Assembly: GCA_020628895.1 (NCBI GenBank)
Contig: JAHDEM010000002.1
Location: 48,271 to 112,270, forward strand
DNA length: 64,000 nucleotides
Source: Candidatus Endobugula sp.
GTDB taxonomy: Bacteria; Pseudomonadota; Gammaproteobacteria; Pseudomonadales; Cellvibrionaceae
Reading direction: 5' to 3'
The notes under the pieces are model-generated. The model saw only the letters and a list, made by a program, of their open reading frames with translations. It had not been told where the DNA came from and searched no databases. The translations under genes were made by a program, and so were the position numbers. Position 1 is the first letter of the stretch, and the number at the start of each line of letters is the position of its first letter. This document shows, in pieces, positions 37,960 to 47,590 of the stretch.

Positions 37960-38649
37960 ATGTTTTCTCCAAACCATAATGCACTAAATGATACTGCTTT
38001 GCATTGCATGTTTGATATCGACGGCACCCTTGTACAGTCCTATGAATTAGACAGTGAGTGTTATATTGAAGCGGTTCACGATGTACTAGGGGTTGTTATC
38101 GAGGCTAATTGGGAACAATATCGTCATGTAACCGATGCTGGTATTACTAACGAACTGCTTAGTCACTACTCTGCAAACGATCAAAGTAAATATTATCAAG
38201 CAATAAAAATTCGTTTTCTTAAACACTTGAGGCGACGTATAGAACGCCAAGCCGTGCAAGAAATAGCGGGAGCAAAAGCGTTTATCAGTATGTTGTCTTC
38301 TTTGGGGGTGACGCTTTCTTTTGCAACAGGTGCTTGGCGTGAAAGTGCTATGGCAAAGTTGAATTCTGCTGGTGTTGTCGTTTCATCTCATATGCTATTT
38401 TCCTGTGATGATCATTTTTCTCGCCAAGTGATTATGAAAATGGCGCATCAAAGTGCTACCGCCCATCAAACAGTTCCCTGCATTTATTTTGGTGATGGTG
38501 TCTGGGATAAGCAGGCAGCTAACGAGTTAGGTTATGGCTTTTGTCTAGTGGGTAACCGTCTTGAACATACCTTACAGATCAATGACTTTTTGGATGGCAA
38601 TGCAGTGATAGAAATACTAATCACTTTTTTAGCAGCGAGTGATCTTTAG
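37960..38649 (+). CDS. HAD-family phosphatase
   Basis: 229 residues. Motif I is MFDIDGTLVQS (nucleophile and acid/base Asp), a helical cap follows, and motif IV is CIYFGDGVWDKQAANELG, which carries the metal-binding acids. It resembles phosphoglycolate-type phosphatases, but the substrate is unassigned. The start context is plain. The downstream ABC gene begins within or just after its end. Confidence 0.85.
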   Translation: MFSPNHNALNDTALHCMFDIDGTLVQSYELDSECYIEAVHDVLGVVIEANWEQYRHVTDAGITNELLSHYSANDQSKYYQAIKIRFLKHLRRRIERQAVQEIAGAKAFISMLSSLGVTLSFATGAWRESAMAKLNSAGVVVSSHMLFSCDDHFSRQVIMKMAHQSATAHQTVPCIYFGDGVWDKQAANELGYGFCLVGNRLEHTLQINDFLDGNAVIEILITFLAASDL

Positions 38650-38656
38650 GTTTTAT

Positions 38657-40546
38657 ATGAAAAACACATCATCAATAGTGATTCAGTTTATGGGTGTTTT
38701 TGCTTATAGCCGTCGAGCGATTGAGCTGGTGTGGCAAACATCGTCTAAATTCACTATAGCGTTAGCAATATTTACGATCCTTGCGGGTGTTTTCCCAACC
38801 TTAATTGCTTACATTGGACAATTAATTGTTGATAGTGTTGTCTCCGCATCTGATACCTCAAATACGACGGCTAGTGCTCAGACACTTTGGTTTTTTTCAG
38901 GTGAGAGGTGGCTCGAGACACTTGTTTGGGGAATGCCGGCATCCTTATTGTTGTTGCTTTTTGTGGAAGCGATACTCGTTATGTTGTTAATGGCTACTCA
39001 ACGAGGTATTTCAGCATTGCAGTCCTTATTTAGGGGCTTATTAGGTCATAGAGTCAACCGCTTGGTGCTGGAAAAAGCGCAATCGTTAAGCTTATCTCAA
39101 TTCGAAGATTCGGAGTTTTATGACAAACTGGTACGTGCGCGTAGAGAAGCATCTTCACGACCGTTGGCGTTGGTGAATAAAACGTTTGGTCTGCTGCAAA
39201 ATGGCATTGCCTTATCCGGTTTTGCTGTGTTGTTGTGGCAGTTTTCTCCGATCGTTATTGTCTTGTTATTTTTGGCCGCTTTGCCAGGGTTTATTGCCGA
39301 AACATTCTTTTCGGGTAAGGCGTTTAGTTTATTTCGGTGGCGATCGCCTGAGACTCGTCAGCAAAATTACTTGGAAAGCTTATTGGCTCGAGAAGATAAT
39401 GCCAAAGAGGTAAAGTTATTTGGCCTACATTCTCTATTTATTCAACGATACAGTGACATTTTTCATAAACTCTATAGCGAAGATAGCCAGTTAACCATTC
39501 GGCGTGATACATGGGGGTTGGTGATGGATATCATTGCCTCTGTGACTTTTTATGGTGCCTATGCTTGGATTATTGTAGCTACTGTAGGTGGTGAAATAAG
39601 CTTGGGGCAAATGACCATGTATCTGCTTGTCTTCAAACAAGGTCAGGCAGCAATCACCGCCAGCTTGCGATCAATTAGTGGTATGTATGAAGATAATTTA
39701 TATCTCTCGAATCTATATGAATACCTAGAGCAGCCGGGAGAGGAGGCCGTAGGCGGTGTCGTTGTAGGTACAACACCTAGCGACGGTATTCGCTTCGAAA
39801 ATGTGAGTTTTACATATTTAGGGGCTACAAAACCCGCATTGAATAACGTGAGTTTTCATTTGTTGCCGGGCGATAGTTTAGCGATTGTGGGTGAAAATGG
39901 CTCAGGGAAAACAACCTTGATTAAACTATTAACTCGTTTATATGTGCCGACAGCTGGACGCATATTATTTGAGGGCACTGATATTCAAGATTGGGATGGA
40001 GACATTTTAAGACAGCGTATAGGAGTTATTTTTCAGGATTTTATTCGCTATCAGCTCACCGTGGGTGAAAATATTGGTGTGGGAGACGTAGAGTCTTTAT
40101 CTGCGCAGGAAAATGCCCATTCACGATGGCAGTTGGCAGCAGTACAAGGCCAGGCCGATGCTTTTATCCAACGCTTGTCACACCAGTATCAGACACAATT
40201 AGGTCGTTGGTTTAAAAATGGTCAAGAGCTTTCTGGTGGACAATGGCAGAAAATGGCTTTATCCAGAGCGTTTATGCGCGACAAGTCCAAAGTGCTTATT
40301 CTCGATGAACCAACTGCCGCAATGGATGCTCAGGCTGAAGCAGATATTTTTACCGAATTCCATTCGATGATGGAAGATAAGATGACGATTTTGATCTCTC
40401 ATCGTTTCTCAACCGTGCGTACCGCTAAAAAAATTATGGTGATGGATCAAGGTCAAGTGATCGAAATGGGCAGTCATGATCAGCTAATGCAGCTAGAAGG
40501 TATTTATGCTCGTCTATTTAATCTCCAGGCTAAGGCCTATCAGTAG
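38657..40546 (+). CDS. ABC exporter, fused membrane and ATPase domains
   Basis: 629 residues from ATG 38657; GTG 38639 would overlap the HAD gene. An N-terminal six-TMS exporter domain (about 15-350) precedes an ATPase with Walker A GENGSGKTT, signature LSGGQWQKMALSRAF, Walker B VLILDEPTAAMD and the H-loop SHRFS. It should act as a homodimeric exporter of the MsbA/peptide type. No biosynthetic or processing gene nearby shows a substrate. Confidence 0.88.
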   Translation: MKNTSSIVIQFMGVFAYSRRAIELVWQTSSKFTIALAIFTILAGVFPTLIAYIGQLIVDSVVSASDTSNTTASAQTLWFFSGERWLETLVWGMPASLLLLLFVEAILVMLLMATQRGISALQSLFRGLLGHRVNRLVLEKAQSLSLSQFEDSEFYDKLVRARREASSRPLALVNKTFGLLQNGIALSGFAVLLWQFSPIVIVLLFLAALPGFIAETFFSGKAFSLFRWRSPETRQQNYLESLLAREDNAKEVKLFGLHSLFIQRYSDIFHKLYSEDSQLTIRRDTWGLVMDIIASVTFYGAYAWIIVATVGGEISLGQMTMYLLVFKQGQAAITASLRSISGMYEDNLYLSNLYEYLEQPGEEAVGGVVVGTTPSDGIRFENVSFTYLGATKPALNNVSFHLLPGDSLAIVGENGSGKTTLIKLLTRLYVPTAGRILFEGTDIQDWDGDILRQRIGVIFQDFIRYQLTVGENIGVGDVESLSAQENAHSRWQLAAVQGQADAFIQRLSHQYQTQLGRWFKNGQELSGGQWQKMALSRAFMRDKSKVLILDEPTAAMDAQAEADIFTEFHSMMEDKMTILISHRFSTVRTAKKIMVMDQGQVIEMGSHDQLMQLEGIYARLFNLQAKAYQ

Positions 40547-40575
40547 CAGGCCCTAGCAACCTCATCGCGTGTTTG

Positions 40576-40604
40576 TGTCAACAAGCCTAAGGCTAGGGTA
40601 TAAT
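40576..40604 (+). promoter_or_regulatory. Sigma70-type promoter before the UPF0303 gene
   Basis: TGTCAA (40576-40581), a 17-base spacer and a consensus TATAAT (40599-40604). The start codon is about 110 bases further. It could also serve the ROK gene beyond. Confidence 0.5.
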
Positions 40605-40713
40605 CGTTTTTTACTGAAAGAAAGAGTTATACAGAATATTAAGCAATATGCTAAATATTTTGTCATGGCCCTAATTTACCTGCCATACTTTTATTGGAGA
40701 ATTGATAAAGTCT

Positions 40714-41184
40714 ATGAGTGATAATCAAGCATTGTTAAATCAAATACTAGAAGAAGAACAAGAACTCGTATTTCCTGATTTTAGCCAGGAAACAGCTCGA
40801 GCGTTAGGTATGTCTTTAATGAATCATGGTATAGAGCATAAGCTACCTATTGCTATTGATATCACTCGTTACGGACACTGCTTATTTCATTGTGGTTTGG
40901 AAGGTTCCGCACCGGATAATGCGCAGTGGGTCTTACGTAAAAATAAGGTGGTTCAGCGCTTTGGACACAGCTCCTTATATGTGGGTCTGTCCTGTGAGGA
41001 AGATGGCGTTTCTTTTGAAGACAAATATTTATTGTCACCTAAAGAATTTGCTCCATTTGGTGGTGCATTCCCGATTACGGTTGCGAATACTGGCATTATA
41101 GGAACAGTCACGGTCTCGGGTTTAGCTCAAGAAGAAGATCATAAGTTAGTTGTGAGTCACTTAAGGCGCCTAATCCAGTCGTAA
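40714..41184 (+). CDS. UPF0303 family protein
   Basis: 156 residues from ATG 40714. TTG at 40702 lies too close to GGAGA, but ATG is rather far from it, so the start is uncertain. LPIAIDITRYGHCLFHCGLEG and FAPFGGAFPITVANTGIIGTVTVSGL match the UPF0303/YBR137W family, related in fold to haem-degrading HbpS/GlcG-like proteins. The biochemical role is not established. It precedes the ROK gene by 45 bases. Confidence 0.82.
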   Translation: MSDNQALLNQILEEEQELVFPDFSQETARALGMSLMNHGIEHKLPIAIDITRYGHCLFHCGLEGSAPDNAQWVLRKNKVVQRFGHSSLYVGLSCEEDGVSFEDKYLLSPKEFAPFGGAFPITVANTGIIGTVTVSGLAQEEDHKLVVSHLRRLIQS

Positions 41185-41229
41185 ATGGCGACTGATATTT
41201 TACGGCATTAATAAGGCAATCTGTTATAG

Positions 41230-42393
41230 ATGAAAAAACGTTCTGTTGAGACAGGCAATCCAGCAAAAATACGGCAGCTTAATCGTAAAGCCGTATTGAG
41301 CTATATGAGAGAAAAGCAGCTTAGCTCTCGTATAGAGCTGATTCAGCATCTGAATCTAGCACCAGCGACAATATCTTCTGTGGTTGGTGATCTGGTCGAC
41401 GAGAATGTATTGCTAGAGGTCACATTGCCTAGTGATAATAAGCGCAATCCAGGTCGGCCTTCACGCAAAATTAAGCTCAATCCTAATGTCGCCTTTGTTT
41501 TAGGTATTTCGTTGCGGATTGAGCGTAATATTCTATACATCGATGCCGCTTATGCGAATTACTGCGGCGATATTAGTGTGATCAACACGCGTATCTTTTC
41601 AGATATATACCCTTCGAGTACCAGTACGTACGAAGCTATTCTTCAGGCGCTCAAACAAGTAGTGGAAACTTTAGTGAGTGCCCTGCCTGAAGGCGCTAAT
41701 ATTATTGGCTTAGGTATAGGTATTCCAGGGGTGGTCAATAATAATTGTATTGAGCATGCTCCCAATCTTTCTGATATCGAGGGCGACCGCTTATATCGTG
41801 ATATGACGGCATTGGTTGATTATCCGGTTTTCTTAGAAAATGATGTTAATTTATTAGTTATAGCCAAGTTGGAAAAAAAGCCTGAATTGAGGGAGTTAAA
41901 TATTAGCTATATTTTTATTTCCCAAGGTGTGGGCGCGGGCACAGCCTTGAATAACACGTTATGGCGTTCATCGGGTTGGTCTGGGGAAATAGGTCATATT
42001 ATGGTCCCTTTTGAGGGAGAGTTGAGAGCATTAGAGTCCTTAATAGGGTGTGATGGTCATTTTTCTCAGCAACTGTCCGAATATGGTGTCAGTATGACCA
42101 ATAGCGCCTCTTGGTCATCGTCTAAAATGGATATGCCCCAAGTTCAGAATATTGTTTATCACTACGTGAATTACTTATCTCTGGCCATTCAGATGCTCAA
42201 TGGTACTTTTGATCTAGACAAAGTCGTGATTAATTTGAGTAATGAACCTATGCTTGAATATTGTATGCCGATGTTAAACGATATTATGGTTTCTTCACCG
42301 TTAACTATTTCTGTAGAGTCCGATACTACTGGTCAAAATGTCGTTGCTCAGGGAGCGGCTTTTTTGGCCTTAAGGCGCGCAATTGCCCTGTAA
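41230..42393 (+). CDS. ROK-family transcriptional regulator
   Basis: 387 residues. An N-terminal winged HTH (about 14-65, AVLSYMREKQLSSRIELIQHL) is fused to a ROK sugar-kinase-like domain (GLGIGIPGVV, GEIGHIMVPF). The zinc-binding cysteine motif of true ROK kinases is degenerate (ESLIGCDGHFSQ), so it is likely a sugar-sensing repressor without kinase activity. It stands directly before glucokinase, a probable target. Codon use is like its neighbours. Confidence 0.87.
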   Translation: MKKRSVETGNPAKIRQLNRKAVLSYMREKQLSSRIELIQHLNLAPATISSVVGDLVDENVLLEVTLPSDNKRNPGRPSRKIKLNPNVAFVLGISLRIERNILYIDAAYANYCGDISVINTRIFSDIYPSSTSTYEAILQALKQVVETLVSALPEGANIIGLGIGIPGVVNNNCIEHAPNLSDIEGDRLYRDMTALVDYPVFLENDVNLLVIAKLEKKPELRELNISYIFISQGVGAGTALNNTLWRSSGWSGEIGHIMVPFEGELRALESLIGCDGHFSQQLSEYGVSMTNSASWSSSKMDMPQVQNIVYHYVNYLSLAIQMLNGTFDLDKVVINLSNEPMLEYCMPMLNDIMVSSPLTISVESDTTGQNVVAQGAAFLALRRAIAL

Positions 42394-42438
42394 TGGGCTA
42401 TAAATACTGATTAAGTTATGCTCATTTTTGTGGGTAAG

Positions 42439-42465
42439 TTGACAATCAAGGATTAATTGTATAAT
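42439..42465 (+). promoter_or_regulatory. Strong sigma70 promoter of glk (consensus hexamers, short spacer)
   Basis: TTGACA at 42439-42444 and TATAAT at 42460-42465 are perfect hexamers, but the spacer is only 15 bases. This may make the promoter dependent on a regulator. An 8-bp inverted repeat (ttgggaaa 42504-42511, tttcccaa 42543-42550) lies in the leader. Confidence 0.6.
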
Positions 42466-42576
42466 TTGTTCGGAAAGTGAATTAATTAAATTGATACTGA
42501 TTTTTGGGAAATTTATGTGATTTTTCAAGAGTCTATAAAATGTTTCCCAATTAAAAGAGAAAAGAGGTATGCAGCT

Positions 42577-43560
42577 ATGTCGTTATGCTTAGTGGCTGAT
42601 ATTGGTGGTACAAATGGACGCTTTTGCCTATTTGATGGTAAGGACTTTAGCGAATTACAGAGTTTTCGTTGTGCTGAATTTGATACGTTCGAATCCCTAT
42701 TGAACCATTACATTGATGGTTTATCTGGTGATAGGCCAACCCAAGCGGTGATTGCTATTGCCACCCATGTTAGCGAAGATAACGTTGAGTATACCAATCT
42801 ATCATGGTCTTTTAGCGTTAAAGACGTGGCCCAAAAGCTGAACTTTGATTATTTAAAGATTATTAATGACTTTACTGCTGTCTCTCTGGCGGTACCCGTA
42901 TTGAAAGACGAACAATTAGTTAAGGTGTTTGGATCGGAGCAAGATTCAGATAGTCAGAGTGCTAAGGCGATTATCGGTCCAGGTACGGGTTTAGGTGTAT
43001 CAGGCTTATTCCATAGCGGTGATTCATGGTTGCCTATTCAGGGACAAGGTGGTCACGTTGTTTATGGACCTAATAACGAGTTTGAAATAGAGTTGTTTAA
43101 ATATATAGCGGGTGAATATGGATATGTATCGGCTGAGAACTTACTTAGTGGTCGTGGTTTACAGTTATTGTATCAAGCGGCGGCCTATGTCTATGGTGCA
43201 GAAGCGCAAGCCTATAGCCCAGCTAATATCGTCAGCTTTGCCTTGGACGAAAGCGATGAAAACTGTTTGACGGCTGTGGATAGCTTTTGCGGCATTTTAG
43301 GGTCTGTAGCGAGTGATTTAGTGCTGACTTTAGGTGCGAGAGGTGGCGTCTATATTGGCGGTGGTGTAGTGAATCATATGTTGGATTATTTTGTCGCCAA
43401 TAAGAACTTCCAGAATCGATTCCAGCGTAAAGGCTGTATGACTCCTTATATGGAGGGTATTCCTGCTTATGTTATCTGTGATACGATGATCGGCTTAGTA
43501 GGCAGCGTTCAAAGCCGATTGCCACAATATGACTCTTTAGGTATTACTGTTACACGTTGA
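42577..43560 (+). CDS. glk: Glucokinase
   Basis: 327 residues from ATG 42577, with GAGG nine bases upstream; a GTG at 42517 would add 20 unconserved residues. VADIGGTNGRFCLF is the phosphate-binding start, and NDFTAVSLAVP, IGPGTGLGVSGL and GQGGHVVYGP carry sugar-binding residues. It belongs to the proteobacterial Glk family, not the ROK kinases, and phosphorylates glucose with ATP. The upstream ROK regulator and a leader inverted repeat suggest sugar-dependent control. Confidence 0.94.
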   Translation: MSLCLVADIGGTNGRFCLFDGKDFSELQSFRCAEFDTFESLLNHYIDGLSGDRPTQAVIAIATHVSEDNVEYTNLSWSFSVKDVAQKLNFDYLKIINDFTAVSLAVPVLKDEQLVKVFGSEQDSDSQSAKAIIGPGTGLGVSGLFHSGDSWLPIQGQGGHVVYGPNNEFEIELFKYIAGEYGYVSAENLLSGRGLQLLYQAAAYVYGAEAQAYSPANIVSFALDESDENCLTAVDSFCGILGSVASDLVLTLGARGGVYIGGGVVNHMLDYFVANKNFQNRFQRKGCMTPYMEGIPAYVICDTMIGLVGSVQSRLPQYDSLGITVTR

Positions 43561-43573
43561 GGCGTATATCAAT

Positions 43574-43601
43574 AAAACGCAGAGTCTACACTCTGCGTTT
43601 T
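43574..43601. terminator. Bidirectional intrinsic terminator between glk and ppa
   Basis: An 11-bp stem (aaaacgcagag with ctctgcgtttt) around loop tctaca, with T-runs on both strands, separates the convergent genes. Confidence 0.9.
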
Positions 43602-43613
43602 ATTATGAGTTTA

Positions 43614-44147
43614 TTATTTTTCGGCTTCGAAGCGTTTAACCGAATCAAGGATTTCTGCTTTAGCTGCTGCTGCATCTTCCCAGCCATCCACTTTCACCCA
43701 CTTTCCATCTTCTAAGTCTTTGTAGTGCTCAAAGAAATGACTAATGCGTTTAAGCAATAATTCTGGCACGTCATCAAGATCTTGAATGTTTTTGTTGATA
43801 GGGCTAATTTTTTCAACAGGTACTGCAAGTACTTTAGCGTCTTCACCAGATTCATCGGTCATTTTTAGGACGCCAACAGGTCGGCAACGTACTACGGAAC
43901 CAGCGACAAAGCCGAATCGAGAAATCACCATTACGTCTACAGGGTCTCCGTCGCCACAAAGCGTGTTGTTAACATAACCGTAGTTACAAGGGTAGTGCAT
44001 TGAAGTACCTAAGATACGGTCAACAAACAATTCACCAGTGTCTTTGTCGACTTCATATTTTACAGGCTCACCATTTAAAGGGATTTCAATAATAACGTTG
44101 ACTTCATCAGGTAGGTTTTTACCAGCAGGAACTAAATTAAGGCTCAT
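43614..44147 (-). CDS. ppa: Inorganic pyrophosphatase (family I)
   Basis: 177 residues from ATG 44147 ([23 protein letters not shown]); an upstream start would add 23 unconserved residues. The active-site signature DGDPVDVMV and the YGYVNNTL and VKVDGW segments are all present. The enzyme hydrolyses PPi to 2 Pi. A PPi-dependent phosphofructokinase is 3.4 kb away, so cellular PPi use may be balanced between the two. A MITE lies 90 bases upstream of the start. Confidence 0.96.
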   Translation of the reverse strand: MSLNLVPAGKNLPDEVNVIIEIPLNGEPVKYEVDKDTGELFVDRILGTSMHYPCNYGYVNNTLCGDGDPVDVMVISRFGFVAGSVVRCRPVGVLKMTDESGEDAKVLAVPVEKISPINKNIQDLDDVPELLLKRISHFFEHYKDLEDGKWVKVDGWEDAAAAKAEILDSVKRFEAEK

Positions 44148-44236
44148 AATAATTACTTCAGTATCGTTTGAGAGTGTTAACGATTGTGCAAAAAGCAATG
44201 CACATATCAATATCACTCTAATTAAAAGAAACGGTA

Positions 44237-44441
44237 TATAGGCACCTCTGATTAACCTCGGATAACTTCTGGCTTACAGGCGTTGCCGAGATCAAGGCGT
44301 CTCTTTGACAGGTTTTTGCTCCTGCATACCAAGGGCACGTAGAAACCCTCATTTCCACCCTCCATGGTGGCCACTTAATGCCTAGACCTTGCAAAAAGAG
44401 ACAACGTAAAAGTCATTCGAGGTTAATCAGAGGCGCCTATA
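44237..44441. mobile_element. MITE-like element, family B (24-bp ends)
   Basis: Terminal repeats 44237-44260 and 44418-44441 (tataggcacctctgattaac...) match with one difference. The outermost TA is a likely target duplication. Internal partial inverted repeats include cgtctcttt and a matching aaagagac. No coding frame. It occupies most of the 381-base gap between ppa and the HD-GYP gene and lies where a ppa promoter would be expected. Confidence 0.8.
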
Positions 44442-44528
44442 AATTGACCAAACTCGGGCGGCGATTCTACCACAGTTCTTCGGATATTATCACCGTTACT
44501 TGGAGTTAACAGCATAAGCGTGTTTTTA

Positions 44529-45851
44529 TTATGCTTGTTTAAAAGAGCCTTTACTGCCTGGTTTAGGTATAAGGCTTACCTTATTTAAGCATTCTTGAAT
44601 GAGGTGTGCTAACTCATGGGTTGGATAATTACAAACAAACCCATTGGCGTATTTTTGGTAAGACTGAAACTGGTAAATGATCTCGCCTAGCATAATTTGA
44701 GTCTCTTCTATTTCGTTAAAGACAGACTCCTGAGCGGATTCCTCTAATCCCGATAGCCAATCCGTATAGTTGGTATCGTATAAGCCAGCACTATTGACAA
44801 TTAAAATAATATTATTGGCGATGTTTTGTATGGAAAAAATATCCTTGTTGTTGTGGGTGTAACCTAATTGTTGATTGGTGTCTTTAATAATATGCGTGGT
44901 TTTTTGAATATAAACTTGTTTATTCTGTGCTTCATCGACCAATGATTTCACTTCGTCAGCACCGGGATATTTTACTGGTGATTCGGGTGCTTCTTTTAAA
45001 GTGCGGATAATGGAAGAAACGGCATCTGGCATATAAGAATGCATATTAATTTGCAATACAGGAATAACACTGCGAATGCTTCTATTGGTAATCTTACATT
45101 TTTTATTGTAGATGGCGATAACATTATCCAGTAAGTTAATTAATTGCCCTAGATGGTCTAGTTCTTGGCCTGTTTTATTACGCGGATATCCAGAACCGTC
45201 GAGATTTTCATGATGTTCAAGTACGGCTCTGGCAGATGCTTTGGGATAACCAGAAATGCCCTTTAATATTTCGTAGCCAATAATAGGGTGCGACTGAATA
45301 TTGCGCCATTCTTCTGCGGTTAAATCTCCTTCCTTTTTTAAAATTTCATGATTAATATGAAGAAAGCCGACATCATGACTTATCCCTGCGAGAAAATATT
45401 CATCAATTTCTGACTGTGTTCGTTTACCATTGAGGCTACAGATATAAGATAGCCATGCAGAAAATATTGCTTGCTCAAAAACATCTGGAAGCTCTAAGCA
45501 TAATACAGTGAGCTTTTGTTCTAATAGCGGGAATTTATCTAAACGTAGGCAACAACGTTGAAGTGTGGTTTTATCACCAAGCTTGTTATTGATTTCTTTT
45601 AACCAGGGGTCTTCGTTGATAAAAACAGTTATTTTATCGTAGACCGATTTAGCGTTGAGCTGGTTGGCGATAGCAATCGAATCTTCTAACGGTTTTAGTA
45701 GTTTAAACTTTAAAATGTTTTCGCAAGTTTTCTTGTTGATTTCGATGCCAGATTTGGCTAGAAGAACTCCTTTGTCGCTCAATATATCCTCGGTGGCGAC
45801 AATGTTTGCTTTATCTTGCATGTTTGCAAGGTGTCCAGCATATTCATTCAT
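44529..45851 (-). CDS. Divergent HD-GYP domain protein (second of a tandem pair)
   Basis: 440 residues from ATG 45851, chosen by alignment with its neighbour (MNEYAGHL against MDRYLNYL). The N-terminal ~55 residues resemble the DUF3391-like lead of HD-GYP proteins. The catalytic core shows HDVGF near residue 157, SHPIIGYEIL, and HHENLDGSGYP near 212. The Lys that normally follows HD-I-G is Phe, and the usual RPYR piece is changed. A ~150-residue C-terminal region is shared with the paralogue. HD-GYP enzymes degrade c-di-GMP; activity here is uncertain. The 163 bases between the two genes hold nothing recognised. Confidence 0.85.
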   Translation of the reverse strand: MNEYAGHLANMQDKANIVATEDILSDKGVLLAKSGIEINKKTCENILKFKLLKPLEDSIAIANQLNAKSVYDKITVFINEDPWLKEINNKLGDKTTLQRCCLRLDKFPLLEQKLTVLCLELPDVFEQAIFSAWLSYICSLNGKRTQSEIDEYFLAGISHDVGFLHINHEILKKEGDLTAEEWRNIQSHPIIGYEILKGISGYPKASARAVLEHHENLDGSGYPRNKTGQELDHLGQLINLLDNVIAIYNKKCKITNRSIRSVIPVLQINMHSYMPDAVSSIIRTLKEAPESPVKYPGADEVKSLVDEAQNKQVYIQKTTHIIKDTNQQLGYTHNNKDIFSIQNIANNIILIVNSAGLYDTNYTDWLSGLEESAQESVFNEIEETQIMLGEIIYQFQSYQKYANGFVCNYPTHELAHLIQECLNKVSLIPKPGSKGSFKQA

Positions 45852-46014
45852 CGTGTAAAAATATGTCTCGCAAAATGAGTTGTCCTCATCAGTATAGTAA
45901 AAGAAAAAGTGTTTGCAATTATGCAATGCTTTTTTGATCGCTATAAGAAGTTAAGTTTGTAAGTAAATGTTATTTTTAATTATTTTTGGTAAACGTGGTT
46001 TAAAAAAATGCTAA

Positions 46015-47358
46015 TTATGAGGCTAGCTGTTCCCAATACTGAACAATTTCCTCGGGAATCGGGGGGCGGATTGATGCTGAAAAAATTTCAAGAAAAATAG
46101 CTAATTTCTCTGCAAGGTCATCTGAATGATTGTCACAATAACCATTAACTGCTTTTTGGTAACCGTGTAATTGATAAATGGCTTCCTCTAACATCAGGCG
46201 AACCTGTTCAATTTCTAGATGTAATACTTTGTGGTCTTCGGTTTTTAAGCGCTGCAATAATTCCACGTAAGAGGATTCTTGTAAGCCCGAGCTAGCAATA
46301 ACTGAAATGATTTTTGCGCCCATGTTTTGTATTGCGGTGATACTTTTTTTATTATGATTAGGCCCAATAAGTCCATCCACTTCTTTCATAACATCGATAA
46401 TTTTATTGATATACAGTTGCTGGTTATAAGTGTACTCCATCAGTTTTTTTACTAGATCTTTATCAATATCTTCGACGGCGAGTTCAGGTGCGTGTTTTAG
46501 TGCCTGAATAACTGCAGACACAGCAGAGGCTCGGTAACCAAAAGTATTCATCTGAATAACTGGTAATAAGCCTTTGATACTGCGTTTAAGTGGATGGAAA
46601 CGCTTTTGGTGAATAACAACAACATCATCTAATAGATTAATTAGAGAACCCAATTCACTAATGTTTTCTTCAGTTTTTGACAATGGATAACCCGATCCAT
46701 CAGGACGCTCGTGGTGTTCCACAATGGCTCGGCAAGTGGCTTTAGGAAAATTTTCAATTGATCTTAATAATTTATAAGCGACAATAGGATGAAGTTGCAT
46801 TTCGTGCCATTCTTTGGCGCTTAACTTTCTAGTTTTATCTAAAGTGAGCTGACGGTTAATAAATAGAAGTCCAATGTCGTGAAATAACCCGGCTAAAAAA
46901 GCAGATTCAATTTTTTCTTGGGGAAATTTGGCGATCACGCTAGTAACATAAGCAAAGTAAGCAGATAATAATGATTGCTCAAAAAGCTCTTCCATATCGA
47001 TTTTTAGAATGGTTAAAATTTCTAACAAAACTGGGAACTGTTTTAGCTTTTCACAGCATTGTTCTAGTACTGAACTCACACCAAATTGTTCATCTATAGC
47101 GCTAAATGATGTGTCTTGTTCGATGACTTGATAAATATGATGATAAATAGAGCGTTGATCTAACTGATCAGATACTTCGATACACGATTCTAATGTTTGA
47201 TTGAGATTCAGGCGGGAGTAGTGTAAGTAAGCTTTTTGATCGATACTGCTCCCCACCTTCGCCATGATACCTTCGGGGTGGGCGATAATATCCTGTGTTG
47301 CTGTAAATGCCACTTTACCTCTGAGTTTGGCGCGTAAATAGTTAAGATATCTGTCCAT
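46015..47358 (-). CDS. Divergent HD-GYP domain protein (first of a tandem pair)
   Basis: 447 residues. Core motifs are HDIGLLFINRQL near residue 159, LHPIVAYKLL, HHERPDGSGYP near 214 and LINLLDDVV, which supply the metal-binding His and Asp residues. As in the downstream paralogue, the HD-I-G-K lysine is lost (Leu). No receiver, GGDEF or membrane domain is present. It is a clear tandem duplicate of the next gene, with moderate divergence. It would act in c-di-GMP turnover or as a sensor of it. Confidence 0.85.
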   Translation of the reverse strand: MDRYLNYLRAKLRGKVAFTATQDIIAHPEGIMAKVGSSIDQKAYLHYSRLNLNQTLESCIEVSDQLDQRSIYHHIYQVIEQDTSFSAIDEQFGVSSVLEQCCEKLKQFPVLLEILTILKIDMEELFEQSLLSAYFAYVTSVIAKFPQEKIESAFLAGLFHDIGLLFINRQLTLDKTRKLSAKEWHEMQLHPIVAYKLLRSIENFPKATCRAIVEHHERPDGSGYPLSKTEENISELGSLINLLDDVVVIHQKRFHPLKRSIKGLLPVIQMNTFGYRASAVSAVIQALKHAPELAVEDIDKDLVKKLMEYTYNQQLYINKIIDVMKEVDGLIGPNHNKKSITAIQNMGAKIISVIASSGLQESSYVELLQRLKTEDHKVLHLEIEQVRLMLEEAIYQLHGYQKAVNGYCDNHSDDLAEKLAIFLEIFSASIRPPIPEEIVQYWEQLAS

Positions 47359-47590
47359 TGGTTTGTGGGCCGAGTATGAGTAGGCGGTATTGGTGACAAT
47401 GTCTTCTGTCTGTATACAAGTATAGCCAATATAAGCAGTGTAGCAGGGTTTTAAAGGTTATATCCACATTTTTTAAGTGGTTTTTAGGGGATGGTTTTTT
47501 GATGTGCCATGATGTCGAATCATTTGCCTGTGCGTTTAGTTAAAAACACAGACAAATGCTAACGAGATTGGTGAGAAGTAATAAAAACTG

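Noticed and set aside
40551..40562. caggccctag resembling a solo end of MITE family A
   Set aside because: Only ten bases match and no partner end is found nearby.
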